Origin: Burkholderiales bacterium
GTDB lineage: Bacteria; Pseudomonadota; Gammaproteobacteria; Burkholderiales; Thiobacillaceae
Assembly: GCA_005790965.1 (NCBI GenBank)
Contig: SXTL01000019.1
Span: 1-9,868, forward strand
Reading direction: 5' to 3'
DNA: 9,868 bases
A program made the position numbers and the translations under genes. A model generated the notes under the pieces. It saw only the letters and a list, made by a program, of their open reading frames with translations, did no database searches and was not told the origin of the DNA. Shown piece by piece: positions 1-6,691 of the stretch. The number at the start of each line of letters is the position of its first letter. The stretch's first letter is position 1.

Positions 1-1
1 C

Positions 2-289
2 ACTTATTGCGGCTTCAGCAACGACAAGCACGGCATGACCCAACTCGGCCGCATCGTGCTGGACGGTTGGCTGTTCGGTTTTATTCCCGACCGTGAGGAT
101 TGCGCCGGCTGGGAAGTGGGTCGTATGCAGATGCTGATGGACAAAGTCCAGGACGAATGGGACAAATACGGCAACCTGCCTAGCCGCCTGCCCGAGGCGT
201 TGCGCCAGCGCCATATCGCCCTCTACGAAAAGGCCATGAGTGCCGCTCGAACCAGGGGTTGGGATCCCGAGTTGGGCGACGACGACTAG
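2..289 (+). CDS. Hypothetical protein, 5' end outside window
   Basis: The frame is open from the left edge of the window to a TAG stop at 287-289, giving 95 visible residues. There is an internal ATG at 35, but the frame continues upstream through sensible residues (TYCGFSNDKHG), so the true start probably lies outside the window. The visible part has no signal peptide or membrane segment. It has an aromatic, glycine-rich stretch (LDGWLFGFIPDREDCAGW), then a charged helical-looking part containing DEWDKYGNLPSRLPEALRQRH, and an acidic end (GDDD). I do not recognise the family. Two cysteines are visible (CGF and EDCAGW), too few to argue for a metal site. It is convergent with the gene at 308-739. 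That it is a real gene rests on the protein-like composition and codon use, so confidence in coding is fair and confidence in function is nil. Confidence 0.75.
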   Translation, partial: TYCGFSNDKHGMTQLGRIVLDGWLFGFIPDREDCAGWEVGRMQMLMDKVQDEWDKYGNLPSRLPEALRQRHIALYEKAMSAARTRGWDPELGDDD

Positions 290-300
290 CGTCGCTCTTA
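276..300 (+). terminator. Possible weak hairpin terminator
   Basis: GCGACG (276-281) and CGTCGC (290-295) form a perfect 6-bp inverted repeat with an 8-nt loop that overlaps the stop codon of the first gene. It is followed only by TCTTA, so the U-tract is poor. It lies in the 18-bp gap between two convergent genes. The repeat is seen directly; termination is inferred and weak. Confidence 0.25.
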
Positions 301-307
301 AACCAGA

Positions 308-739
308 TTATCCGGGTTGGGGCTGTCCCGGGGCAGACTGCGGGCGACTGAATTTAAGTACGCTGGCGGGCCCGATGGGGACCTGTTTGGCGGCCATGGT
401 CTGCAGCGCTTGGGCAAACTCGCTTGGTAGGCGTTGTTGCACACGGGCCTCGTCAGAATGGTAGAGCACGCATTCATAGGGCACAGCTTCCGCAAGACTT
501 GAGCGGGTATGCGGCTGGAATTTTTGCCAGCTGATCGCCATGACGCTTTGGTATTGCGCATCGACGAAGACGATTTCGTCCCGATCGATCACGGCGAGAT
601 ATTGCAGGCGGCGCAGGGGGACGAATACGCACGCGTTCGAGCTCCGCAGCAGGAGCGTGCGGGTCAGGTTGTAAAGGGCCGCTGGCAGGGTTTGGGCCCT
701 GCGCTGGACCGGCGTGTCGCGGTAGAGCGTGAGCTGCAT
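308..739 (-). CDS. Hypothetical protein downstream of cbbR
   Basis: This encodes 143 residues with an ATG at 739 and TAA at 308-310. No strong ribosome binding site is visible upstream of the ATG. The protein looks soluble, with no signal peptide or membrane span. An N-terminal Arg/Leu-rich part (to about residue 45) is followed by a strand-rich segment (YLAVIDRDEIVFVDAQYQ, residues 47-64) and a conserved-looking aromatic part (SWQKFQPHTRSSL, about 70-82). A helical stretch follows, then a Pro/Gln-rich tail ending in PGQPQPG. I do not recognise a named domain. It sits 84 bp downstream of cbbR on the same strand with no clear intrinsic terminator between, so it may be co-transcribed with cbbR. 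A competing frame on the opposite strand (509-823) is less protein-like. Its position suggests, but does not show, a link to carbon fixation. Confidence 0.78.
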   Translation of the reverse strand: MQLTLYRDTPVQRRAQTLPAALYNLTRTLLLRSSNACVFVPLRRLQYLAVIDRDEIVFVDAQYQSVMAISWQKFQPHTRSSLAEAVPYECVLYHSDEARVQQRLPSEFAQALQTMAAKQVPIGPASVLKFSRPQSAPGQPQPG

Positions 740-823
740 GGTCGGCCTAAGAGAGGTCTGGTCTGGCTGCCATTGTGCCGAGTGGAGCGCGTCCGCTCAA
801 CCCGGCCGGTGACGCGGTTTTAG

Positions 824-1732
824 TTACAACATCCGCCCCAAGCGTGGGCTTTCGTTAACGACAAATTCGGCAAAGGCGCGGGCGGCGAGCGACAAGGTGC
901 GCGTTTTACGATTGACCAAGTGCCAGGCTCGCAGGATTGGAAATCCTTCGACATCCAAGGTGCAGATGCGTTTGGCCGCGAGTTCCAGCGTGACCGTGTG
1001 GCGTGACACCACCCCCAGCCCCAAACCGGCCTCAACGGCCAATTTAATGGCTTCATTTTTGTTCATTTCCATGGCGACCTGCCAGCTGAGGCCATGCGCC
1101 TGAAAGAAGGCCTCGGTCGCCATTCGCGTGCCTGAACCGGGTTCGCGGCCAACAAAGGGCTCGTTGGCAATCACGGTCAGCGGGATTTTTTGGGCCTTGG
1201 CGAGGGGGTGCTGGGTTGGGGCAATCACCACCAGCGGATTTTCCATAAACACCCGGTGTTCGAGTTCCAGATGGGCGGGCGGTTGCCCCATCAGGGCTAG
1301 GTCCACCGTGTTCTCGGCGATGTGTTGCAGCAGCGTTTCGCGGTTTACAACATTGAGCGTGATGCGAATGTCGGGATGCATGCTGCGAAATTGACTGATC
1401 AGGCGAATCGCAAAGGAACTGGCTGTGCTGACCACCCCGACGGTGAGGCTGCCGCGTTGTAGACCTTGGAGGGCATCCAGGTTGTGTTCGAGGCTGACCA
1501 GCTTTTGCATAACCTGCACGCTGGTGTGTTGCAGCTCGTGGCCAGCATCGGTCAGACTGATGCGTTTCCCCAGATGTTCTAGCAGTGGTAGGCCCAGACT
1601 TTCTTCCAGCTGTTTGACTTGCATCGATACCGCCGGCTGGGTGAGGTGCAATTCTTTGGATGCCTTGGAAAAGCTGCCACACCGCGCGACGGCGGCAAAG
1701 ATCTGTAGTTGGCGGAGGGTGAGATGCAACAT
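824..1732 (-). CDS. cbbR: LysR-family regulator of the cbb genes, CbbR
   Basis: This encodes 302 residues, the normal length for a LysR-type transcriptional regulator. Residues about 4-63 form the winged helix-turn-helix; the recognition region reads ASKELHLTQPAVSMQVKQLE, typical of CbbR. Residues about 92-297 form the two-lobed effector-binding domain, which in characterised CbbR proteins senses Calvin-cycle metabolites or reductant. The gene is divergent from cbbM and shares a 237-bp intergenic region with it, the usual arrangement for CbbR and its target. The ATG at 1732 is chosen because the protein then begins MLHLTLRQLQIF, as CbbR proteins do. There is no good Shine-Dalgarno sequence before it, so translation initiation may be weak. 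A strong promoter lies just upstream (1763-1792). The CbbR assignment, rather than some other LysR protein, rests on the helix-turn-helix sequence and on gene context. Confidence 0.93.
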   Translation of the reverse strand: MLHLTLRQLQIFAAVARCGSFSKASKELHLTQPAVSMQVKQLEESLGLPLLEHLGKRISLTDAGHELQHTSVQVMQKLVSLEHNLDALQGLQRGSLTVGVVSTASSFAIRLISQFRSMHPDIRITLNVVNRETLLQHIAENTVDLALMGQPPAHLELEHRVFMENPLVVIAPTQHPLAKAQKIPLTVIANEPFVGREPGSGTRMATEAFFQAHGLSWQVAMEMNKNEAIKLAVEAGLGLGVVSRHTVTLELAAKRICTLDVEGFPILRAWHLVNRKTRTLSLAARAFAEFVVNESPRLGRML

Positions 1733-1762
1733 GGGGCAGAAAACGGCCTAGAAACGCCCCAA

Positions 1763-1792
1763 ATTATAAGCCTTGCTGATGATATTTATCAA
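1763..1792 (-). promoter_or_regulatory. Predicted cbbR promoter (sigma70 type)
   Basis: Read on the minus strand, TTGATA (1792-1787) is separated by 18 nt from a perfect TATAAT (1768-1763). Transcription would start near 1756, giving a leader of about 24 nt before the cbbR ATG. The predicted CbbR recognition repeat (1767-1779) overlaps the -10 element, which would allow autorepression. The elements are seen directly; their use is inferred. Confidence 0.6.
1767..1779 (+). promoter_or_regulatory. Predicted CbbR recognition site
   Basis: TAA (1767-1769) and TGA (1777-1779) form a TNA-N7-TNA motif, which also meets the general LysR rule T-N11-A. Its centre (1773) is about 65 bp upstream of the predicted cbbM start of transcription (about 1838), where LysR-family recognition sites usually lie. 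It also covers part of the cbbR -10 box. The motif is short and the region is AT-rich, so chance occurrence is possible. Confidence 0.45.
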
Positions 1793-1811
1793 AAGTTCTG
1801 AATTCACTTTA
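1789..1811 (+). promoter_or_regulatory. Predicted CbbR activation sites (tandem TNA repeats)
   Basis: TCA (1789-1791), TGA (1799-1801) and TTA (1809-1811) are spaced exactly 10 bp apart, giving TNA-N7-TNA-N7-TNA. The first pair forms an inverted TCA/TGA dyad. The block spans about -49 to -27 relative to the predicted cbbM start and overlaps its -35 element, the position of activation sites for LysR-type regulators. It also touches the -35 element of cbbR. Confidence 0.45.
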
Positions 1812-1831
1812 TGGTTTGCCGTGGCTATAGT
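1803..1831 (+). promoter_or_regulatory. Predicted cbbM promoter (sigma70 type)
   Basis: TTCACT (1803-1808) and TATAGT (1826-1831) are separated by 17 nt. The -35 matches 4 of 6 consensus bases and the -10 matches 5 of 6. A weak -35 overlapped by activator sites is what an activator-dependent promoter should look like. The start would be near 1838, leaving a cbbM leader of about 130 nt. Confidence 0.5.
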
Positions 1832-1835
1832 CTGG

Positions 1836-1940
1836 TTCCCGATAAGGGAATAGGGGATTTCCTGTCTTGAGGCGGATGGCTGGCAGTTGCTTGCTGTCAA
1901 TGCGTTGTTGCTTAGGATGCGGACCTTGGTTTTTTAACCA
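1836..1940 (+). promoter_or_regulatory. cbbM 5' leader with short hairpins
   Basis: Three small inverted repeats lie in the predicted leader. They are TTCCC/GGGAA (1836-1840 with 1846-1850, 5-nt loop), TGGCAG/CTGTCA (1881-1886 with 1894-1899, 7-nt loop, one G-U pair in RNA) and TGGTT/AACCA (1927-1931 with 1936-1940, T4 loop). All are short and none matches a riboswitch class I recognise. They may protect the transcript or mean nothing. Confidence 0.25.
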
Positions 1941-1955
1941 TTTTCAATATCAAAC

Positions 1956-1961
1956 GAAGGA
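1956..1961 (+). promoter_or_regulatory. cbbM ribosome binding site
   Basis: GAAGGA lies 8 nt before the ATG at 1970. This good Shine-Dalgarno match confirms that start, which also reproduces the MDQSARY N-terminus of form II RuBisCO. Confidence 0.8.
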
Positions 1962-1969
1962 ATCATAGT

Positions 1970-3349
1970 ATGGATCAATCAGCCCGTTACGCCGACCTCT
2001 CCCTCAAGGAAGAAGACCTGATCAAAGGCGACAAGCACATTCTCGTTGCCTATCACATGCAGCCGGCCGCCGGCTACGGTTACCTGGAAGTCGCGGCCCA
2101 CATTGCCGCTGAATCCTCGACCGGTACCAATGTGGAAGTCTCCACCACTGATGATTTCACCAAGGGTGTCGACGCGCTGGTGTATTTCATCGACGAAGCC
2201 AAGGGCGTGATGAAGGTGGCCTATCCGAACGACTTGTTCGACCGTAATGTCACTGACGGCCGCGCCATGATTGTTTCTTTCCTGACCCTGGCCATTGGTA
2301 ACAATCAAGGCATGGGTGATGTGAAGCACCTGCAAATGCAGGACTTTTATGTGCCCTGGTCCATGCTGCGTCTGTTCGACGGCCCGGCCAAGGACATCAC
2401 CGACATGTGGGACATCCTGGGCCGCTCGCGTACCGATGGCGGCTACATCGCCGGCACCATCATCAAGCCCAAGCTGGGTCTGCGTCCCGAGCCGTTTGCC
2501 AAGGCGGCTTACCAGTTCTGGCTGGGTGGCGACTTCATCAAGAACGATGAACCGCAGGGCAACCAAGTGTTCTGCCCGACCAAAAAGGTCATCCCCCTCG
2601 TGTATGACGCCATGAAGCGCGCCATGGACGAAACCGGTCAAGCCAAGCTGTTCTCCGCCAACATCACGGCTGACGACCATTACGAAATGATCGCCCGTGC
2701 TGACTACATTCTGGAAACCTTTGGTCCGGACGCCAACAAGGTGGCCTTCCTGGTCGATGGCTATGTCGGCGGTCCCGGCATGATCACCACCGCCCGTCGT
2801 CAGTACCCGCAGCAGTACCTGCACTATCACCGTGCCGGTCACGGTGCCGTGACCTCGCCGTCCTCTGTGCGGGGTTACACTGCCTTCGTGCTGTCCAAGA
2901 TGTCCCGTTTGCAAGGCGCTTCCGGCATCCATGTCGGCACTATGGGCTACGGCAAGATGGAAGGCGGCAAGGACGACCGCATTATCGCCTACATGATCGA
3001 GCGCGATTCTGCGACCGGCCCGTACTACCACCAAGAGTGGCACGGTATGAAGCCGACCACCCCGATCATCTCCGGTGGCATGAACGCCCTGCGTCTGCCT
3101 GGCTTCTTCGAAAACTTGGGCCACGGCAATGTGATCAACACCTCCGGTGGTGGCTCCTACGGCCACATCGACTCCCCGGCGGCCGGCGCGATCTCCCTGC
3201 GTCAGTCCTACGAGTGCTGGAAGGCCAAGGCCGACCCGATCGAATTCGCAAAAGAGCACAAAGAGTTTGCTCGTGCCTTCGAATCCTTCCCGGGTGATGC
3301 CGATCGTCTCTATCCGGGCTGGCGCGAAAAGCTGGGCGTGCACAAGTAA
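1970..3349 (+). CDS. cbbM: Form II ribulose-bisphosphate carboxylase/oxygenase, CbbM
   Basis: CbbM joins CO2 to ribulose 1,5-bisphosphate, giving two 3-phosphoglycerate, the fixation step of the Calvin cycle. Form II enzymes are built from large-subunit dimers and need no small subunit; none is encoded here. The 459 residues align without offset to the Rhodospirillum rubrum enzyme over the active site. Catalytic Lys166 is in GTIIKPKLGLRP. The carbamylated Lys191, with metal ligands Asp193 and Glu194, is in GGDFIKNDEPQGNQ. His287 and Arg288 are in HYHRAGHGAVTSP, His321 is in GIHVGTMGYGKMEG and loop-6 Lys329 is in the same motif. The phosphate-binding SGGMNALRLPGFFENLGHG and TSGGGSYGHID segments are intact. 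All key residues are present, so the enzyme should be active. It is probably cytosolic, since no carboxysome genes are nearby. It is preceded by a CbbR-type regulatory region and followed by a strong terminator. Confidence 0.99.
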   Translation: MDQSARYADLSLKEEDLIKGDKHILVAYHMQPAAGYGYLEVAAHIAAESSTGTNVEVSTTDDFTKGVDALVYFIDEAKGVMKVAYPNDLFDRNVTDGRAMIVSFLTLAIGNNQGMGDVKHLQMQDFYVPWSMLRLFDGPAKDITDMWDILGRSRTDGGYIAGTIIKPKLGLRPEPFAKAAYQFWLGGDFIKNDEPQGNQVFCPTKKVIPLVYDAMKRAMDETGQAKLFSANITADDHYEMIARADYILETFGPDANKVAFLVDGYVGGPGMITTARRQYPQQYLHYHRAGHGAVTSPSSVRGYTAFVLSKMSRLQGASGIHVGTMGYGKMEGGKDDRIIAYMIERDSATGPYYHQEWHGMKPTTPIISGGMNALRLPGFFENLGHGNVINTSGGGSYGHIDSPAAGAISLRQSYECWKAKADPIEFAKEHKEFARAFESFPGDADRLYPGWREKLGVHK

Positions 3350-3380
3350 TAAGGCGCGTACAGCACCTGCTGAACCGAGA

Positions 3381-3407
3381 AACGCCCCCGCCCTCGGGGG
3401 CGTTTTT
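3381..3407 (+). terminator. Strong intrinsic terminator after cbbM
   Basis: AACGCCCCCG (3381-3390) pairs perfectly with CGGGGGCGTT (3395-3404) around a 4-nt loop, and the T-run continues to 3407, followed by CTT. This GC-rich 10-bp stem with a T-tract is a textbook rho-independent terminator, 32 bp after the cbbM stop. It separates cbbM from cbbQ. Confidence 0.92.
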
Positions 3408-3499
3408 CTTCAGGTACAGTAAAACCAGATGATTGATGTGGACATTAAGTCCGCTTCCGGATGCGACCCGCTGGATCGAATCTGAATGCGGATTTGTTT

Positions 3500-3505
3500 A
3501 GGAGA
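3500..3505 (+). promoter_or_regulatory. cbbQ ribosome binding site (decides the start)
   Basis: AGGAGA ends 7 nt before the ATG at 3513. An in-frame ATG at 3486 would add nine residues, but the Shine-Dalgarno would then lie inside the gene. The later start gives MTQKDQYKVHKEPFY, as in CbbQ proteins. Confidence 0.85.
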
Positions 3506-3512
3506 ATCAGCC

Positions 3513-4316
3513 ATGACCCAGAAAGATCAATACAAGGTTCACAAGGAACCCTTCTATCAGGCGCAAGGGAATGAAGTCGCGCTGTTTGAGGCCGCCTACC
3601 GCAATCGCTTGCCGGTGATGGTGAAAGGCCCGACCGGCTGCGGCAAGTCGCGTTTTGTTGAATACATGGCCTGGAAGTTGGGCAAACCGCTCATCACGGT
3701 GGCCTGTAACGAAGACATGACCGCCAGCGACCTGGTTGGTCGTTATTTGCTCGACGCCAGCGGCACCCGCTGGCTGGATGGCCCGCTGACGACGGCGGCG
3801 CGTATGGGCGCTATTTGTTATCTCGACGAGATTGTCGAGGCACGGCAGGACACTACCGTGGTGATCCACCCATTGACCGATCACCGGCGCGTCTTGCCAC
3901 TGGACAAAAAAGGCGAGCTGATCGAAGCGCATCCCGATTTTCAGCTGGTGATCTCTTACAACCCCGGCTACCAGTCGCTCATGAAGGACTTGAAGCAATC
4001 GACCAAACAGCGTTTTACCGGCTTTGATTTCGATTACCCAGAGGCGGCGCTCGAGGCCATCATTCTGGCCAAGGAAACCGGCCTTGACGAGGCCGCCAGC
4101 GCTCAGTTGGTAAAGATCGCCCAGATCGCTCGCAACCTGAAGGGCCACGGCCTGGATGAGGGTATTTCCACGCGCTTGCTGGTGTATGCCGCCGCTCTTA
4201 TCAAAGATGGTGTGTCGGCGCAGGACGCTTGTCGGATGGCGCTGGTGCGCCCGATTACCGACGATGCGGATATTCGCGAAACGCTGGACCACGCGATTGA
4301 CGCGACCTTTGCGTAA
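3513..4316 (+). CDS. cbbQ: RuBisCO activase AAA+ ATPase, CbbQ
   Basis: CbbQ is a MoxR-class AAA+ ATPase of the CbbQ/NirQ/NorQ/GpvN family. In chemoautotrophs such as Acidithiobacillus ferrooxidans, a CbbQ hexamer with CbbO uses ATP to free RuBisCO from tight-binding sugar-phosphate inhibitors. The 267 residues match the usual family length. The Walker A motif GPTGCGKS is at residues 39-46, Walker B ICYLDE at 101-106, and a sensor-1 Asn (ISYNPGYQ) is near residue 150. An Arg in KQSTKQRFTGFDFDYP (Arg167) is a candidate arginine finger. The C-terminal 90 or so residues fit the CbbQ helical lid. It lies between cbbM and cbbO, the order known for form II loci (the Q2O2 type), so CbbM is the likely client. 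It is 45 bp upstream of cbbO. The related NorQ works with nitric oxide reductase, but the context here excludes that. Confidence 0.97.
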   Translation: MTQKDQYKVHKEPFYQAQGNEVALFEAAYRNRLPVMVKGPTGCGKSRFVEYMAWKLGKPLITVACNEDMTASDLVGRYLLDASGTRWLDGPLTTAARMGAICYLDEIVEARQDTTVVIHPLTDHRRVLPLDKKGELIEAHPDFQLVISYNPGYQSLMKDLKQSTKQRFTGFDFDYPEAALEAIILAKETGLDEAASAQLVKIAQIARNLKGHGLDEGISTRLLVYAAALIKDGVSAQDACRMALVRPITDDADIRETLDHAIDATFA

Positions 4317-4347
4317 CCTCCCGCGCTGCCCATTGCCGTGGGGGCGC

Positions 4348-4356
4348 AAGGAAGGA
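4348..4356 (+). promoter_or_regulatory. cbbO ribosome binding site (decides the start)
   Basis: AAGGAAGGA contains two overlapping Shine-Dalgarno matches. It lies 5 nt before the ATG at 4362 and only 2 nt before the adjacent ATG at 4359. It is downstream of an alternative in-frame GTG at 4338, so 4362 is the best start, with 4359 possible. Confidence 0.7.
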
Positions 4357-4361
4357 TAATG

Positions 4362-6647
4362 ATGAGCGAAGCTGAAACCGAAACCCCCTACCAGCACCCG
4401 CTGATGAAGGCCTACTGGGCCCAGATCGACACTCACTTCAAGCCGGTGGAGGATGTTTTTGAGGATGTCATGGCCGAGGCCTTGGTCATTCTCACGCGCG
4501 ATGGCCTGAACGCCTATCTGGAGGCGGCGCGCGTCATTGGCAAATTGGGACGCGGTGCCGAGCCGATGCTGGCGTTCATGGAGGAGTGGCCATCGGCGGC
4601 GGCCGTGCTGGGCGAAGAGGCCTTGGCGGAGATCATGGCGGTGGTTATGCGTATGCAGAAATCACCCAATAGCCGTGCCATTACACCCTTTCTGCAGACC
4701 CTGGCACCCGTGGCGCGGCGCCTGCATTCGCAGGAACTGATGCGGGACTATCTCGACATCACCCTGAATTTCATGGAGCGCACGACCGGTTCCATTCACG
4801 GTCACCACACCACTTTTCCCAGTCCTGGGCTGCCCGATTTCTTCGTTCAGGCCCCTTTTTTACTGGCGCAGCTCAGTCTTGTGGGCCTAAAAAACTGGGT
4901 GGAATACGGCATCCGTAACTACCGCAGTCACCCGGAACGGCAACGCGACTATTTCACGGTGCAATCGGCTGATAGTCGCGCCGTCCTGCAACGCGAACGC
5001 CACGGTACGCTGTTCATGGATGTGGAACGCAAGTTGGACCTCTATTTGCACGGTCTCTGGCAAACCTCTGAACAACTGGTGCCGTACTCCACGGCCTTTG
5101 ATGATTTGCGCAAGCCCGTGCCGTATTACGACAAGTTGGGCCTGCGCATCCCGGATGTATATGACGACGCCGGCGAAGGTTTTCACCGGGTTGCCGGGAT
5201 TGATCGTTACCGTGCCACTCTGGCCCATATGGTCGGCCATCAGCGCTGGACAAAACCGCTGATCGCCGACAACTGGAGTCCATTCCAGCGCATGGCAGTA
5301 GAGTTTTTCGAAGACTGTCGCATTGACACCTTGCTTATCCGTGAATATCCCGGCCTGAAGCGCATTTTTCTGAGCCTGCACCCCAAGCCGGCCGAGGCTG
5401 CTTGTGATCCGGAAACAACCTCCTGCCTGCGCCACCGCATGGCCATGCTCTCGCGTGCCTTGCTCGACCCGAACCATGGCTATCGCGATGCAAACCTGTT
5501 GAGCTTTGTCGAGCGCTTTCATGACTTACTGGCGGGGGGTGAATCGAACACCCGGGACATCGCCACTTTGGCGCTGAGCTATGTAACCAAGACCCGCCGG
5601 CAGAGCGACCAGTACGCCAAGGTGCATTTTGCTGACACGGAGGTGGATTACCGTGACGACAATCGTCAGATGTGGGTCTTCATCGAAGACAGCGATGACG
5701 AGGAGATGTTTGAGAAGGAGAAAAAACGCACCCCAAGCGAAGAGCAAAAAGGCTTACCCCCGCGCCATTATCCGGAATGGGACTACAAGAGTCTGACTTA
5801 CCGGCCGGATTGGGTCAGTCTGTATGAAGTGCTGCACCCCAAAGGCAACCCGACGGATATTGACCGTCTGCTCGAAAAACACAGTGCGCTAGCCAAGCGC
5901 CTGAAGCGCATCCTCGACCTCCTCAAACCGCAGGATAAGGTGCGTATCCGCTATCAGGAAGAGGGTTCCGAGCTGGATCTCGACATCGCCATCCGCTCGT
6001 TGATTGATTTCAAGGCGGGCGCGCAACCGGACCCACGCATCAATATGAGCCACCGCACTGATGGTCGCGACATTGCTGTCATGCTCTTGCTCGACCTGTC
6101 GGAGTCGCTCAACGAAAAGGCCCTGGGCAGTGACCAAACCATCCTCGAACTCAGCCAGGAGGCGGTCACGCTGCTGGCTTGGGCGGTTGAGCAACTGGGC
6201 GATGCCTTTGCTATCGCCGGTTTCCATTCCAACACTCGCCACGATGTGCGCTACCTGCACATCAAAGGTTATGGCGAACGCTGGGACGATGACCCCAAGG
6301 CCCGTCTTGCCGCCATCGAGGCGGCCTATTCCACTCGCATGGGTGCGGCCATGCGCCACGCCGGGCATTACCTCGGTGCGCGTCAGGCTGACAAAAAGTT
6401 GCTGCTTATTCTCACCGACGGCCAACCCGCCGATATTGATGTGCCGGACGAGCGCACGCTCATCGAAGATGCGCGCCGCGCCGTCACCGAGCTCGACCGC
6501 GCTGGTATCTTCTCCTATTGCATTAACCTCGATCCCAAGGCCGACGAATATGTTGCCGACATCTTCGGTAACCAATACACCGTGGTGGATAACATCGAGC
6601 GACTGCCGGAAAAATTGCCGGAGCTTTTTCTCGCCTTGACGAAGTAA
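4362..6647 (+). CDS. cbbO: RuBisCO activase adaptor with VWA domain, CbbO
   Basis: CbbO is the adaptor that links the CbbQ hexamer to inhibited RuBisCO; the pair acts as a RuBisCO activase. The 761 residues are typical for CbbO. A long helical N-terminal region contains the NorD/CbbO-type segment around FEDCRID (residues 316-322). A strongly charged segment with many Glu and Lys follows (about residues 440-464). The C-terminal von Willebrand factor A domain covers about residues 570-760. Its metal-ion-dependent adhesion site looks complete: DLSES (Asp578, Ser580, Ser582), Thr658 in STRMGAAMRHAG and Asp686 in LILTDGQPAD. In studied CbbO proteins this site is needed to bind RuBisCO. The gene follows cbbQ by 45 bp and should be co-transcribed with it. 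It is followed by an intrinsic terminator. The NorD paralogue is an alternative by sequence but not by context. Confidence 0.96.
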   Translation: MSEAETETPYQHPLMKAYWAQIDTHFKPVEDVFEDVMAEALVILTRDGLNAYLEAARVIGKLGRGAEPMLAFMEEWPSAAAVLGEEALAEIMAVVMRMQKSPNSRAITPFLQTLAPVARRLHSQELMRDYLDITLNFMERTTGSIHGHHTTFPSPGLPDFFVQAPFLLAQLSLVGLKNWVEYGIRNYRSHPERQRDYFTVQSADSRAVLQRERHGTLFMDVERKLDLYLHGLWQTSEQLVPYSTAFDDLRKPVPYYDKLGLRIPDVYDDAGEGFHRVAGIDRYRATLAHMVGHQRWTKPLIADNWSPFQRMAVEFFEDCRIDTLLIREYPGLKRIFLSLHPKPAEAACDPETTSCLRHRMAMLSRALLDPNHGYRDANLLSFVERFHDLLAGGESNTRDIATLALSYVTKTRRQSDQYAKVHFADTEVDYRDDNRQMWVFIEDSDDEEMFEKEKKRTPSEEQKGLPPRHYPEWDYKSLTYRPDWVSLYEVLHPKGNPTDIDRLLEKHSALAKRLKRILDLLKPQDKVRIRYQEEGSELDLDIAIRSLIDFKAGAQPDPRINMSHRTDGRDIAVMLLLDLSESLNEKALGSDQTILELSQEAVTLLAWAVEQLGDAFAIAGFHSNTRHDVRYLHIKGYGERWDDDPKARLAAIEAAYSTRMGAAMRHAGHYLGARQADKKLLLILTDGQPADIDVPDERTLIEDARRAVTELDRAGIFSYCINLDPKADEYVADIFGNQYTVVDNIERLPEKLPELFLALTK

Positions 6648-6672
6648 AAAACCCGGCCGAGGCCGGGTTTTT
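6647..6672. terminator. Bidirectional intrinsic terminator after cbbO
   Basis: AAAAACCCGGCC (6647-6658) pairs perfectly with GGCCGGGTTTTT (6661-6672); the effective loop is CGAG. The A-run on one side and T-run on the other let it act on both strands. It overlaps the last base of the cbbO stop codon and lies 19 bp beyond the stop of the convergent gene at 6692. Confidence 0.9.
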
Positions 6673-6691
6673 CAATAGTGCTGACGGGTAG

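Noticed and set aside
795..817. Inverted repeat CGCGTC/GACGCG between cbbR and the gene downstream as a cbbR terminator
   Set aside because: The loop is long and there is no T-run on the minus strand after the hairpin; the only T-rich side faces the wrong direction.
509..823. A 104-codon plus-strand frame opposite the gene at 308-739
   Set aside because: It is Arg-rich and without structure, whereas the minus-strand frame has a protein-like pattern. Both cannot easily be real.
1053..1682. A 209-codon minus-strand frame overlapping cbbR in another frame
   Set aside because: Its Arg/His/Pro/Ser-rich translation is a typical out-of-frame product; cbbR in the other frame has full LysR domain structure.
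1733..1760. GGGGC/GCCCC repeat just before the cbbR start as a regulatory hairpin
   Set aside because: Only 5 bp with an 18-nt loop; easily chance in this composition.
1979..3343. A 454-codon open frame on the minus strand, covering almost all of cbbM
   Set aside because: It mirrors the codon bias of cbbM, whose GC-rich codon choices avoid stops on the opposite strand. Its His/Val/Gly-rich translation resembles no real protein, and cbbM is certain.
3507..4436. A 309-codon minus-strand frame over cbbQ, and similar frames at 4887-5522 and 5889-6575 over cbbO
   Set aside because: These lie wholly or almost wholly antisense to confidently identified genes, have no ribosome binding sites of note and have compositions typical of shadow frames.
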